NCBI GenBank assembly: GCA_041476545.1
Contig: JBGOTP010000216.1
Coordinates: 1 to 8,917 of the forward strand
Direction of reading: 5' to 3'
Source of the DNA: JBGOTP01 sp041476545
GTDB lineage: Bacteria > Acidobacteriota > Vicinamibacteria > Vicinamibacterales > CAVVIG01
DNA: 8,917 nt
Shown in pieces: positions 1 to 6,057 of the stretch. The translations under genes were made by a program, and so were the position numbers. The notes beneath the pieces are model-generated. The model had not been told where the DNA came from, searched no databases, and was given only the letters and a program-made list of their open reading frames with translations. The first letter of the stretch is position 1, and the number at the start of each line of letters is the position of its first letter.

Positions 1-188
1 AGGCCCGCATGACCATGCTCCGGGCGGAGTTCGAAGTGGAAGAGGAAATCATTCAGCAGAGCATCTCCGAATCGAAACTCCTCGACGCGGAACTATTGCA
101 GGACCGCGGGCAGATGGTGCGCAGCCGGGAAGCGGACACGTCCGCCTACAAAAAGGTGGGCAGCGCGCCAACCGCGCGGAAACACTGA
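1..188 (+). CDS. kaiC: C-terminal end of a KaiC-like ATPase (partial)
   Basis: Only the last 61 codons are visible, in the frame starting at base 3 and ending at TGA 186-188; the 5' part lies outside the window. The tail is strongly charged and helical, with a run of the type LRAEFEVEEEII near its start, and ends in a basic, disordered-looking stretch. From memory, non-cyanobacterial KaiC proteins commonly end in such a helix (xALRAEFEAEEEE), after the two RecA-like ATPase domains. KaiC is a hexameric ATPase and autokinase that binds KaiB. The call rests on this tail and on the two kaiB genes directly downstream; the ATPase motifs themselves cannot be seen. The next gene starts on the base after the stop, so the two are probably co-transcribed and translationally coupled. 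A different gene, such as a kinase of the Kai cluster, cannot be excluded. Confidence 0.68.
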   Translation, partial: ARMTMLRAEFEVEEEIIQQSISESKLLDAELLQDRGQMVRSREADTSAYKKVGSAPTARKH

Positions 189-539
189 ATGGCGACCACC
201 AGGACCAAGACGCAGACGCGGCCTCGCAAACCGAATCTCCGGAAACCGGCGCCGGGGAAACCGAGAGCGTGGAAGTTGCGGCTGTACGTGGCGGGCCAGA
301 GTCCCAAGTCGATCCGCGCCTTTGCCAACCTCAAGGTGCTCTGTGACGAGCATCTGAAGGGCCGCTATCAGATCGAAGTGATCGACCTGTTGGAGCATCC
401 GGAGATGGCGCGCGGCGATCAGATTGTCGCCATTCCGACGCTGGCCATCAAGCTGCCGCAGATGGTCCGAAAGATCATTGGCGACCTGTCCAACACCGAC
501 CGGGTATTGGTGGGCCTGGCCCTGCAGGAGCTAGGCTGA
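189..539 (+). CDS. kaiB: KaiB-family clock protein, first copy (divergent)
   Basis: This 116-residue protein carries a KaiB domain at about residues 28-115. KaiB is a small thioredoxin-like, fold-switching protein that binds the KaiC ring. Visible family signatures are LRLYVAGQSPKS (30-41), VIDLLEHP (64-71), QIVAIPTL (78-85) and IIGDLS (96-101). Residues 1-27 form an extra tail rich in Lys, Arg, Thr and Pro that cyanobacterial KaiB (about 102 residues) lacks. The conserved GLD near the C-terminus reads GLA here (Gly109, Ala111), and the usual LPxPxRR reads LPQMVRK (89-95), so two positions linked to fold switching in cyanobacterial KaiB are altered. The ATG follows the upstream stop with no gap, and GGAAA lies just before it. 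Family assignment is secure. Whether it cycles like clock KaiB or acts in a stress role, as reported for some non-cyanobacterial KaiBC pairs, is open. Confidence 0.93.
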   Translation: MATTRTKTQTRPRKPNLRKPAPGKPRAWKLRLYVAGQSPKSIRAFANLKVLCDEHLKGRYQIEVIDLLEHPEMARGDQIVAIPTLAIKLPQMVRKIIGDLSNTDRVLVGLALQELG

Positions 540-558
540 CCAGGCTCGAAAGGTCCGC

Positions 559-876
559 ATGAAGAAGCCACAGAAAAAGATCGCCCATGCTCGCCAGGCC
601 AAGTACGTCCTGCGTTTGTACATCAGCCGATCCACGTTGAAATCGAAACTCGCGGTCGAGAATATCAAGCGGATGTGTGAGGAACACTTGAACGGTCAGT
701 ATCACCTGGAAGTTGTCGACATTCATCAGCACGCGAATCTGGCCAGAGACGAGCAGATTGTGGCGGTGCCCACGCTCATCAAACGGCTTCCGCTCCCGCT
801 GCGAAGGCTCGTCGGCGACATGTCGGACCTGGACAAAGTACTCCTTGGACTGGACCTGAGAGTGCGGGTGGCATAG
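559..876 (+). CDS. kaiB: KaiB-family clock protein, second copy
   Basis: This 105-residue protein is a second KaiB domain (about residues 16-102), clearly related to but different from the upstream copy. It keeps the LPLPLRR (77-83), VGDMSD (85-90) and LLGLDL (95-100) motifs and the PTL at 71-73, so its C-terminal fold-switch region looks more canonical than that of the first copy. Its N-terminal loop is unusual: where most KaiB proteins have YVAGxTPxS, it reads YISRSTLKS (21-29), without the Gly and the Pro. The ATG is preceded by GAAAGG (548-553) at a 5-base spacing, and the gap from the first kaiB is 19 bases, so they share an operon. Two KaiB versions next to a KaiC suggest competing or sequential partners for the same ring; that role is inferred. 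Confidence 0.93.
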   Translation: MKKPQKKIAHARQAKYVLRLYISRSTLKSKLAVENIKRMCEEHLNGQYHLEVVDIHQHANLARDEQIVAVPTLIKRLPLPLRRLVGDMSDLDKVLLGLDLRVRVA

Positions 877-1626
877 GTGGCGGCAAGCCAAACGATCTCG
901 GCTCAGTTGACCCGGCTGCCCGTCGGCGCTCGCGCAAAGAGTGTGCCGGTCGATCAGCAGGACGCCTCTGCCGTCATGGCGACGAACGGTCATGGCGAGT
1001 GGGCCGCCCTCCTGACTCGAATCTCCAAGGGCAGAACCGTATTGGAATACGGAGAGAACGACACCATCTTCATGCAAGGGCAGCCTGCGGATTCCGTGTA
1101 CTTTCTACTGCGCGGCAAGGTGAGGATCGGGGTGTCCACGCACGAAGGCAAGGAAGCGATTGTGGCCACGCTCGGCGCCGGTGAGTTCTTCGGTGAAGGA
1201 TGCCTCGCCGGCCAGCCCTTACGCATGGCCACGGCGATTGCCGTGGGAGCGTGCACGCTGACGAAGGTGGAGAAGCCGATGATGGTCCGTATGCTCCACC
1301 AAGAGCCGGGACTCGCGGAGATGTTCGTCACGCATCTGCTTGCCCGCGTCATCCGATACGAAGCGGATCTCATCGATCAGATGTTCAACTCCAGCGAGAA
1401 GCGGCTGGCTCGCATGCTCCTGCTACTGTCACACTTTGGGAAAGAGAGCAAGACCGAAACGGTCGTTGCCGGGGTCAATCAGGAACACCTGGCGCAAATG
1501 GTCGGCACGACCCGATCGCGGATCAATCTGTTCATGAACAGGTTCAGGAAGCTCGGATTCATCGACTACAACAATGAAGCCGGGTTGACGGTCCATCGTG
1601 GCCTCCTCAGCGTCCTCCACGACTAG
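877..1626 (+). CDS. Crp/Fnr-family transcriptional regulator
   Basis: A 249-residue regulator if the GTG directly after the kaiB stop is used. An ATG at 976 would give 216 residues, nearer the usual family length, but has only a weak upstream AGGA; GGGTGG at 866-871 favours the GTG. Domains in order are a cyclic-nucleotide-type beta barrel (about 50-150) with GEFFGEG (102-108) and PLRMATA (114-120), a long dimerisation helix (about 155-185), and a winged helix-turn-helix (about 200-240) with TTRSRINLFMNRFRKLGFI. In E. coli Crp the phosphate-binding Arg is followed by Ser; here Arg116 is followed by Met, so cAMP binding is uncertain. No Cys cluster of the Fnr iron-sulfur type is seen at the N-terminus. 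The operon position suggests that it reads out, or feeds back on, the Kai proteins; its targets are unknown. Its stop shares CTAG with the convergent gene. Confidence 0.94.
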   Translation: MAASQTISAQLTRLPVGARAKSVPVDQQDASAVMATNGHGEWAALLTRISKGRTVLEYGENDTIFMQGQPADSVYFLLRGKVRIGVSTHEGKEAIVATLGAGEFFGEGCLAGQPLRMATAIAVGACTLTKVEKPMMVRMLHQEPGLAEMFVTHLLARVIRYEADLIDQMFNSSEKRLARMLLLLSHFGKESKTETVVAGVNQEHLAQMVGTTRSRINLFMNRFRKLGFIDYNNEAGLTVHRGLLSVLHD

Positions 1627-2027
1627 TGAGCGGTCGCATCGTCTTTTGTATGGCGTTCCAGCACCCGGCTCACCCCACAGGTCAGTGAATAGCTGTCGAG
1701 ATGATCCTGCGCAATAAAATCGTCCGCGCCATGCGCGACGGCCAGGCTGCCGATGTTTCCATGGTCTGCACGGCAGAGAACCAAAATGGGAATGTGTCCC
1801 GCCGCAACCCGCACCCTGTCGAGTGTTTCAACTCCTCTGCTGTCGGGCAGAAACAGATTCACGAGAATCGCAATCACGCCGGGATGCCCCAGGCGACGCA
1901 GGCCGTCGGAAAGGCCCTTCGCCCATTCAACGCGTGGCTGGCCCTGTCCCTTCAGCGCTTCAAGAACGGTCGTCGCTTTCGAGGAATCGCCCTCGATCAG
2001 AAGCAGCCGGTCATCAGCGTTGTGCAT
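1623..2027 (-). CDS. Stand-alone pseudo-receiver domain protein
   Basis: The 134-residue protein is one response-regulator receiver domain (about residues 5-126) with no output domain. The pattern matches receivers: LLLIEGD (8-14), ILVNLFLPDSRG (54-65), HIPILVLC (78-85) and GADDFIAQDHLDS (100-112). Key phosphorylation positions are changed. The phosphoacceptor Asp is Asn57 (codon AAT, checked at 1857-1859), the conserved Thr/Ser is Cys85, the conserved Lys is Gln107, and the second acidic residue of the metal pocket is Gly13, although Asp14 follows. Phosphorylation by the usual route is therefore unlikely, and a protein-binding role is inferred. Pseudo-receivers occur in cyanobacterial KaiA and CikA, and that of CikA binds fold-switched KaiB. 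The start at 2027 has AGGA at a good spacing; an in-frame ATG at 2045 would add six residues but lacks a clear ribosome site. It converges on the regulator gene with a 4-base overlap. Confidence 0.88.
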   Translation of the reverse strand: MHNADDRLLLIEGDSSKATTVLEALKGQGQPRVEWAKGLSDGLRRLGHPGVIAILVNLFLPDSRGVETLDRVRVAAGHIPILVLCRADHGNIGSLAVAHGADDFIAQDHLDSYSLTCGVSRVLERHTKDDATAH

Positions 2028-2132
2028 GTTGTGTCCTACAGTCATCCATCGACGACTACCCGCGGATTGTGAAAATCATGGTGATGTTCTTTGCGAATGA
2101 TAGGTCCGCCTGTTCGCAACCGCTGTTCACTT

Positions 2133-2146
2133 GTGGACAGGTCCAC
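2133..2146. promoter_or_regulatory. Perfect 6+6 inverted repeat, possible operator
   Basis: GTGGAC and GTCCAC flank a 2-base AG spacer. The site lies in the divergent gap between the pseudo-receiver gene and the small membrane protein gene, 41 bases before the latter's ATG. The short spacer makes an RNA hairpin unlikely, so a dimeric repressor or activator site is the more natural reading. No convincing -35/-10 pair could be assigned next to it on either strand; a TATCAT on the - strand (2097-2102) lacks a matching -35. The factor is unknown; the nearby Crp-like protein is only a candidate, and the site does not resemble the E. coli Crp consensus. Confidence 0.4.
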
Positions 2147-2187
2147 GGGCCGGCCGCATGTGATGCTTGGCAAATGAGGTGAATCCC

Positions 2188-2346
2188 ATGAAAGCAAGCG
2201 CTGTTCGCGAAACGATTCTCGACGTTGGTCCGATGCACGCAACGGCGGATCGGGAAAAGACCCTGCCCCTTCCGCCGGTACTTGGGACCATGGCGGTGGG
2301 CGGCGGTGCGTTGCTGCTCGTTGCCGGCACTCGCAAGCGCGCGTAG
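2188..2346 (+). CDS. Small single-pass membrane protein (52 aa)
   Basis: ATG at 2188 with a strong ribosome site (GAGGTG, 2176-2181) opens a 52-codon frame ending in TAG 2344-2346. The first 28 residues are polar (start MKASAVRETILDVG). A hydrophobic Gly/Ala/Leu segment follows (about residues 30-47, PPVLGTMAVGGGALLLVAG), and the protein ends TRKRA. A hydrophobic helix closed by a basic tail predicts one membrane segment with the C-terminus in the cytoplasm by the positive-inside rule. No family is recognised. It precedes the phospholipase start by 10 bases, so the two are likely co-translated. The good ribosome site and the membrane-protein composition argue that it is real; conservation in relatives would settle it. 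Confidence 0.68.
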   Translation: MKASAVRETILDVGPMHATADREKTLPLPPVLGTMAVGGGALLLVAGTRKRA

Positions 2347-2356
2347 CGGAGCGCGC
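2337..2356 (+). repeat. GC-rich inverted repeat over the phospholipase ribosome site
   Basis: GCGCGC (2337-2342) and GCGCGC (2351-2356) can pair around an 8-base loop, GTAGCGGA. The loop holds the stop codon of the small membrane protein and most of the GGAG (2348-2351) that serves the GTG at 2357. In mRNA this stem would hold the start region closed until ribosomes finishing the upstream gene open it, a usual arrangement for translational coupling. GCGCGC is its own reverse complement and common in GC-rich DNA, so chance is possible. Confidence 0.35.
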
Positions 2357-3634
2357 GTGATTAGCAGGGTGTTCGTCAAGATCGTAGTCATCGGGACGTT
2401 GGTTCTTGCGGGACTGTGTGTGCCGAGACCGGCGGCGGGCTATTCCGTGCTCGCGCACGAGGCCAACATCGATGCGCTGTGGGATTCCACGATCAAGGCG
2501 ATGTTGCAGACACGCTTCCCGAAGGTGACGACGGACGAGCTGCTTGAAGCCCGCGCCTATGCCTACGGCGGATGCGTCATCCAGGATCTTGGCTACTATC
2601 CGTTCGGGAGCCACTTCTTCAGCAATCTCCTGCACTACGTGCGCACCGGCGATTTCGTTCTCGCGTTGATCCGGAACGCGCAGGACGTCAATGAGTACGC
2701 ATTCGCGCTTGGCGCGCTCGGTCACTATGCGGCGGACAACGGCGGCCATCCTCTGGGCGTCAATCGTGCCGTGCCGCTGATGTATCCCAAGCTCAAGGTC
2801 AAGTTCGGAAGCAACGTCACGTACGCGCAGTCGCCGAAGAGTCATGTGCTCGTGGAGTTTTCGTTCGACGTCGTGCAGCTGGCGGCAGGGGCGTATGCGC
2901 CCGAGGCGTATCACCGCTACATCGGATTCAAGGTCGCGAAACCGGCGCTGCAACGCGCCTTCCACGACACCTACGGCATCGAGATGAAGGACGTCTTCTT
3001 CTTCGACGAGGATCTGGCCATTGCCACGTACCGTCACGCCGTTGGGACGACCATTCCGGAAATGACGAAGGTCGCCTGGAGCAAAAAGCGCGTGGCGATC
3101 GAGAAAGTCATGCCGGGGGTGCAGAGGACGAAGTTCGTCTTCGACCTTTCGCGCAAGCAGTACGACAAGGAGTTCGGTCGCGACTATGCGAAGCCGCACG
3201 GCTTCGCCAGGTTCCTTGGCATCATCTACAAACTAGTGCCAAAGATCGGCCCATTTCGGGCGCTCAGTTTTTCGGTGCCCACTCCCGAAGCCGAACGCCT
3301 GTTCCTGGAGAGCTTCACGAGCACACGAGAGCACTTCCGCCAATCGCTGGACGCGCTGCGGGCCGGACAGCTGCGTCTGCCCAACATGGATTTCGACACC
3401 GGCAAGCCGACGACGAGAGGCGAATACTCACTGGCCGACACCACGTACGATGAGCTGCTGAACAAGCTTGCCGATCATCGGTTCGCCGACATGCCCGTGG
3501 CACTGAGCGCGAACATCGTCGCCTACTATGGTGCGGCGGAACCATTGGCAGGCGCGACTCACGACCAGCAGAAGCGATTGAGAAAGGTCCGGGTGCAGGT
3601 CGCCTTGCTCAAGACGACGTGTTCGTGTCGTTGA
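2357..3634 (+). CDS. Exported zinc-dependent phospholipase C family protein
   Basis: Starting at GTG 2357 (GGAG at 2348-2351, 5-base spacing) this is 425 residues; GTG 2369 is an alternative, and the frame stays open upstream to 2225 without export features. Residues 1-28 look like a signal peptide: a basic start, a hydrophobic core VVIGTLVLAGL, and a possible cleavage near PAAG-Y. The rest resembles the zinc-dependent phospholipase C fold (PF00882). Plausible metal ligands in the order known from Bacillus cereus PLC are His34, Asp77, His86 or His93, His123-x3-Asp127, His131 and His163-x3-Glu167. Such enzymes cleave phospholipid head groups or other phosphoesters with a three-zinc centre. The C-terminal half (about 200-425) has no domain that I recognise and makes the protein much longer than the roughly 245-residue mature Bacillus enzyme. 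Substrate and location (periplasm or outside) are inferred. Confidence 0.85.
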   Translation: MISRVFVKIVVIGTLVLAGLCVPRPAAGYSVLAHEANIDALWDSTIKAMLQTRFPKVTTDELLEARAYAYGGCVIQDLGYYPFGSHFFSNLLHYVRTGDFVLALIRNAQDVNEYAFALGALGHYAADNGGHPLGVNRAVPLMYPKLKVKFGSNVTYAQSPKSHVLVEFSFDVVQLAAGAYAPEAYHRYIGFKVAKPALQRAFHDTYGIEMKDVFFFDEDLAIATYRHAVGTTIPEMTKVAWSKKRVAIEKVMPGVQRTKFVFDLSRKQYDKEFGRDYAKPHGFARFLGIIYKLVPKIGPFRALSFSVPTPEAERLFLESFTSTREHFRQSLDALRAGQLRLPNMDFDTGKPTTRGEYSLADTTYDELLNKLADHRFADMPVALSANIVAYYGAAEPLAGATHDQQKRLRKVRVQVALLKTTCSCR

Positions 3635-3662
3635 GAACCGACCTTGGCAGGCGCGGCTCGAC

Positions 3663-4586
3663 CTACTGTCCGCCGGTTGTCCGGGCGGGGTTGGCCCCGC
3701 CGACGGCGACCTTGACGATCGCCGTGGTCCAGCAGCAGACGGAGCCGCCACCGCCATTACCTGAGTAGTCGTTCGCCGTCACGTGCAGCATGTAGTCGCC
3801 AGGCTCGCTGAACTTCACCGTGGTCGACGTCTTGCCCGAATAGGCTTCATCGGGCTTCCCGCCTTTCACGGCTTCGAACTTGGGGCGGGCACTGTCGAAT
3901 GTCACGGCGCCCGGTCCGCGGTACTTGGACAGCGTCGCGTTCACCGGCGGCGCCGCACCTCGCATCGGTCCGTTGCTCCCGCTGCTGTACTTCGCGTCGT
4001 CGTCCGCCCACAGGTCCAGTGCCATCGGTACGCCCGCGAACGCCGTGCGAGCGATGGCCTTCGCGGGAGTCGCCACGGGTCCGGCAAACGACGGCCCGGT
4101 TTCGCTGAACCGGAGCACGGGCGGCAGGTTGTAGCCGCCGCCAGGACTTTCTTCAGACGACTTGAACGGCGAGACGTTGTAGTCGGATCCCATGTAGAAC
4201 GGGATGTTGGTCTTGACGCCGTTGACCGCGAGCACCCACGTCATCTTCTGTTGCCGCGTGAACTCCTTCGGCATCGTGAACGTGAACATGCCGTAGCGCC
4301 GGCCGGTCAGGAAGTGCGTCGGCTGGCCCATGTCGGCGTTGCCCGGCTCGAAGTGGTTGTTCGGGCCAATCGGCACGTCCACTTCGGCCTGGGTGTTGCG
4401 GCTGAAGTACCCGATGAGAAACGAGTGGGTCCCATCCGCGTTGTCGTACCAGCCCTCGAAGGCCGGGGTGACGCTGCCGCCGAACTGCTTGGGCGGAACG
4501 CTCGGCAGGAGCTGCGCGGAGACGAGCGCACCCGCGGCCACGAGCATCAGCGACGTCGAGAATCGAAGGACGCGTTGTGGATTCAT
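3663..4586 (-). CDS. Secreted protein with Ig/PKD-like C-terminal domain, function unknown
   Basis: The protein has 307 residues from the ATG at 4586, which has GAGGG overlapping the upstream gene's stop as its ribosome site. An in-frame ATG at 4640 lies inside the upstream gene and would spoil the signal peptide. Residues 1-24 are a typical signal peptide with cleavage likely after VSA. Residues 25-200 include FEGWYDNADGTHSFLIGYF and look beta-rich. The last ~95 residues resemble an Ig or PKD-type sandwich (start near PVNATLSKYRGPG, later FSEPGDYMLHVTANDYSG) and hold a vicinal Cys pair, VCCWTTA (284-285). I recognise this two-part layout from hypothetical proteins of Acidobacteriota-like genomes but know no function. 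It is 7 bases downstream of the cytochrome-monooxygenase gene, so it is probably an exported partner or substrate-binding subunit of it. This role is inference. Confidence 0.85.
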   Translation of the reverse strand: MNPQRVLRFSTSLMLVAAGALVSAQLLPSVPPKQFGGSVTPAFEGWYDNADGTHSFLIGYFSRNTQAEVDVPIGPNNHFEPGNADMGQPTHFLTGRRYGMFTFTMPKEFTRQQKMTWVLAVNGVKTNIPFYMGSDYNVSPFKSSEESPGGGYNLPPVLRFSETGPSFAGPVATPAKAIARTAFAGVPMALDLWADDDAKYSSGSNGPMRGAAPPVNATLSKYRGPGAVTFDSARPKFEAVKGGKPDEAYSGKTSTTVKFSEPGDYMLHVTANDYSGNGGGGSVCCWTTAIVKVAVGGANPARTTGGQ

Positions 4587-4593
4587 CACGCCC

Positions 4594-6057
4594 TCACTGC
4601 TGGTTCTGCGTGGACGACCGGGCGGGCTTGTGCTCGGCAACCCAGGCCGCGTACTCCTCGTCGGTCAGGTAGACCACGTTCATCCACGCGTGGGCCATTT
4701 CGTCCACCGTGCGATCGCCGTAGCCGACCCACTGATCCGGGTCCGGGTTGCTCTTGTTCGCCTTCGTGTTGTCGTAGAAGGCGGTGACGTGGATGATCGT
4801 GCCCTTCGGAAACGCCGGCGCCGCATCATCCGTGAAGATGTAGTTCGTCATCCAGTTGAAGTTGAAGTCCTGCACGTAGCTGATGACTTGCGTGCCACCG
4901 GTCGGCAGAATCGCCTCGACCATCATCGCCTTGCCGCGCAGGTGGAAGTGCGGCTGGAAGTTGGTGATGATGGTGTTCTCCCTCAGCACGGTGAAGCCTT
5001 CCGTGTGCGCGACCTGGTTTGGCGGGATGTCGAGCGCCCCAGGCCCGTTCTTGAGACCGGTGAACCCGACGAGATAACTGCGCTTCTTCGGCTCCTGGCC
5101 TTTGGGATACAGCCAGATGCCGAGTTCGGACCCGGCCGTAATGGCTTCGCCCGCCGCGTGAATGTGCTCGTCCCACACAATCTTTTCGCCCGGCATGATG
5201 AGCTTGCCCGTGCCGTCCATGTAGCGGTCGTAGCCCTTGCCGATCGCCCATTCCATCAGCTGTGGGCGACGGTTGACGCGATCGTCGACAGCCGCGGCGC
5301 CCGCGGCCGATGCGGCCGCCGCTCCGGATGCCGCCGCGCCCGGCCCGCCCGCGCCCGGTCCACCCAGTCCACCCGGCCGCCCGATGCCGGTGTTCACGGC
5401 ATCCGCGTTCTCCGGGTTGAGCACCTGGTAGGCGATCGAGTGGTGCAGGATCTTGCGGCCCTGGATGTTCGACGGACGAATCTCGACCATCCGTACCCAT
5501 CGAGGCTCAGTGATCGGGATGTCCACGAGCGGACGCCACCATTCATCCTGGTGCAGGGCAGGCATGGTCTGCTCGCCCGACTTCACAACGAGATCGGGCG
5601 GCCCGTACCCATCCCGCTCAGCCTGCCAGTAGAGGCCCGTCGAGATGGGCCTGGGCGCCGGCATGTCGGCCGGGTTGCCCTGCGGCGCGCCCTGATCCAC
5701 CCAGTTGACGATGGTTTCGATCTGTTCGTCGGTGAGCGACATGTCGTTCTTGAACTTCTGTACGCCGACGCTCCGGTCGATGTGCCAGGGCGGCATCTGG
5801 CGCGCCGCCACGCGCGCTTTGATGGACTTGGCCCAGGGTCGCGCGTCCTCGAAATTGATGAGCGACATCGGTGCGATCGAGCCCGGCTCGTGGCAACTCT
5901 GGCACTTGGCCTGGAAGATCGGCGCGACGTCCCTGGAGAACGTCAACGTGGCGTTTCTCGCAGCCACTGGATCCGCGGACAGGGCGACACCCGGCAGGGC
6001 GAGCAGCGCACCGACGACGAGGGCAGCAATTTCCAGGGGCAGCTTCGTTCGGGCCAT
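4594..6057 (-). CDS. Cytochrome c fused to a PHM-like copper monooxygenase domain
   Basis: The 487-residue protein starts at the ATG at 6057, preceded by AAGGAG at a 6-base spacing; an in-frame ATG at 6120 adds 21 residues without a ribosome site. Residues 1-28 are a signal peptide. A class I c-type heme domain follows (about 38-125) with CQSCH (52-56) and a likely axial Met88 in RQMPPWH. The C-terminal part resembles peptidylglycine monooxygenase, an ascorbate-dependent dicopper enzyme. Its copper ligands can be placed at His205-His206 (LHHS) and His300 (DEHIHAAG) for CuH, and at His370, His372 (QPHFHLRGK) and Met454 (DEM) for CuM. A Gly/Ala/Pro-rich stretch (224-257) interrupts the domain. 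Expected reaction: O2-dependent C-H hydroxylation in the periplasm, with the heme feeding electrons instead of ascorbate. The substrate is unknown. It is the first gene of a two-gene operon with the secreted Ig/PKD-like protein. Confidence 0.88.
   Translation of the reverse strand: MARTKLPLEIAALVVGALLALPGVALSADPVAARNATLTFSRDVAPIFQAKCQSCHEPGSIAPMSLINFEDARPWAKSIKARVAARQMPPWHIDRSVGVQKFKNDMSLTDEQIETIVNWVDQGAPQGNPADMPAPRPISTGLYWQAERDGYGPPDLVVKSGEQTMPALHQDEWWRPLVDIPITEPRWVRMVEIRPSNIQGRKILHHSIAYQVLNPENADAVNTGIGRPGGLGGPGAGGPGAAASGAAAASAAGAAAVDDRVNRRPQLMEWAIGKGYDRYMDGTGKLIMPGEKIVWDEHIHAAGEAITAGSELGIWLYPKGQEPKKRSYLVGFTGLKNGPGALDIPPNQVAHTEGFTVLRENTIITNFQPHFHLRGKAMMVEAILPTGGTQVISYVQDFNFNWMTNYIFTDDAAPAFPKGTIIHVTAFYDNTKANKSNPDPDQWVGYGDRTVDEMAHAWMNVVYLTDEEYAAWVAEHKPARSSTQNQQ

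Noticed and set aside
2225..2356. Upstream extension of the phospholipase by 44 residues.
   Set aside because: It overlaps the small membrane protein in another frame, is Arg/Cys/Trp-rich, and would bury the signal peptide.
2042..3199. A 385-codon open frame on the - strand opposite the phospholipase gene.
   Set aside because: Arg-rich translation with no domain, fully antisense to a gene with recognisable zinc ligands.
3635..3662. A terminator between the convergent phospholipase and Ig/PKD-like protein genes.
   Set aside because: The 28-base gap shows no stable stem with a T-run in either direction.
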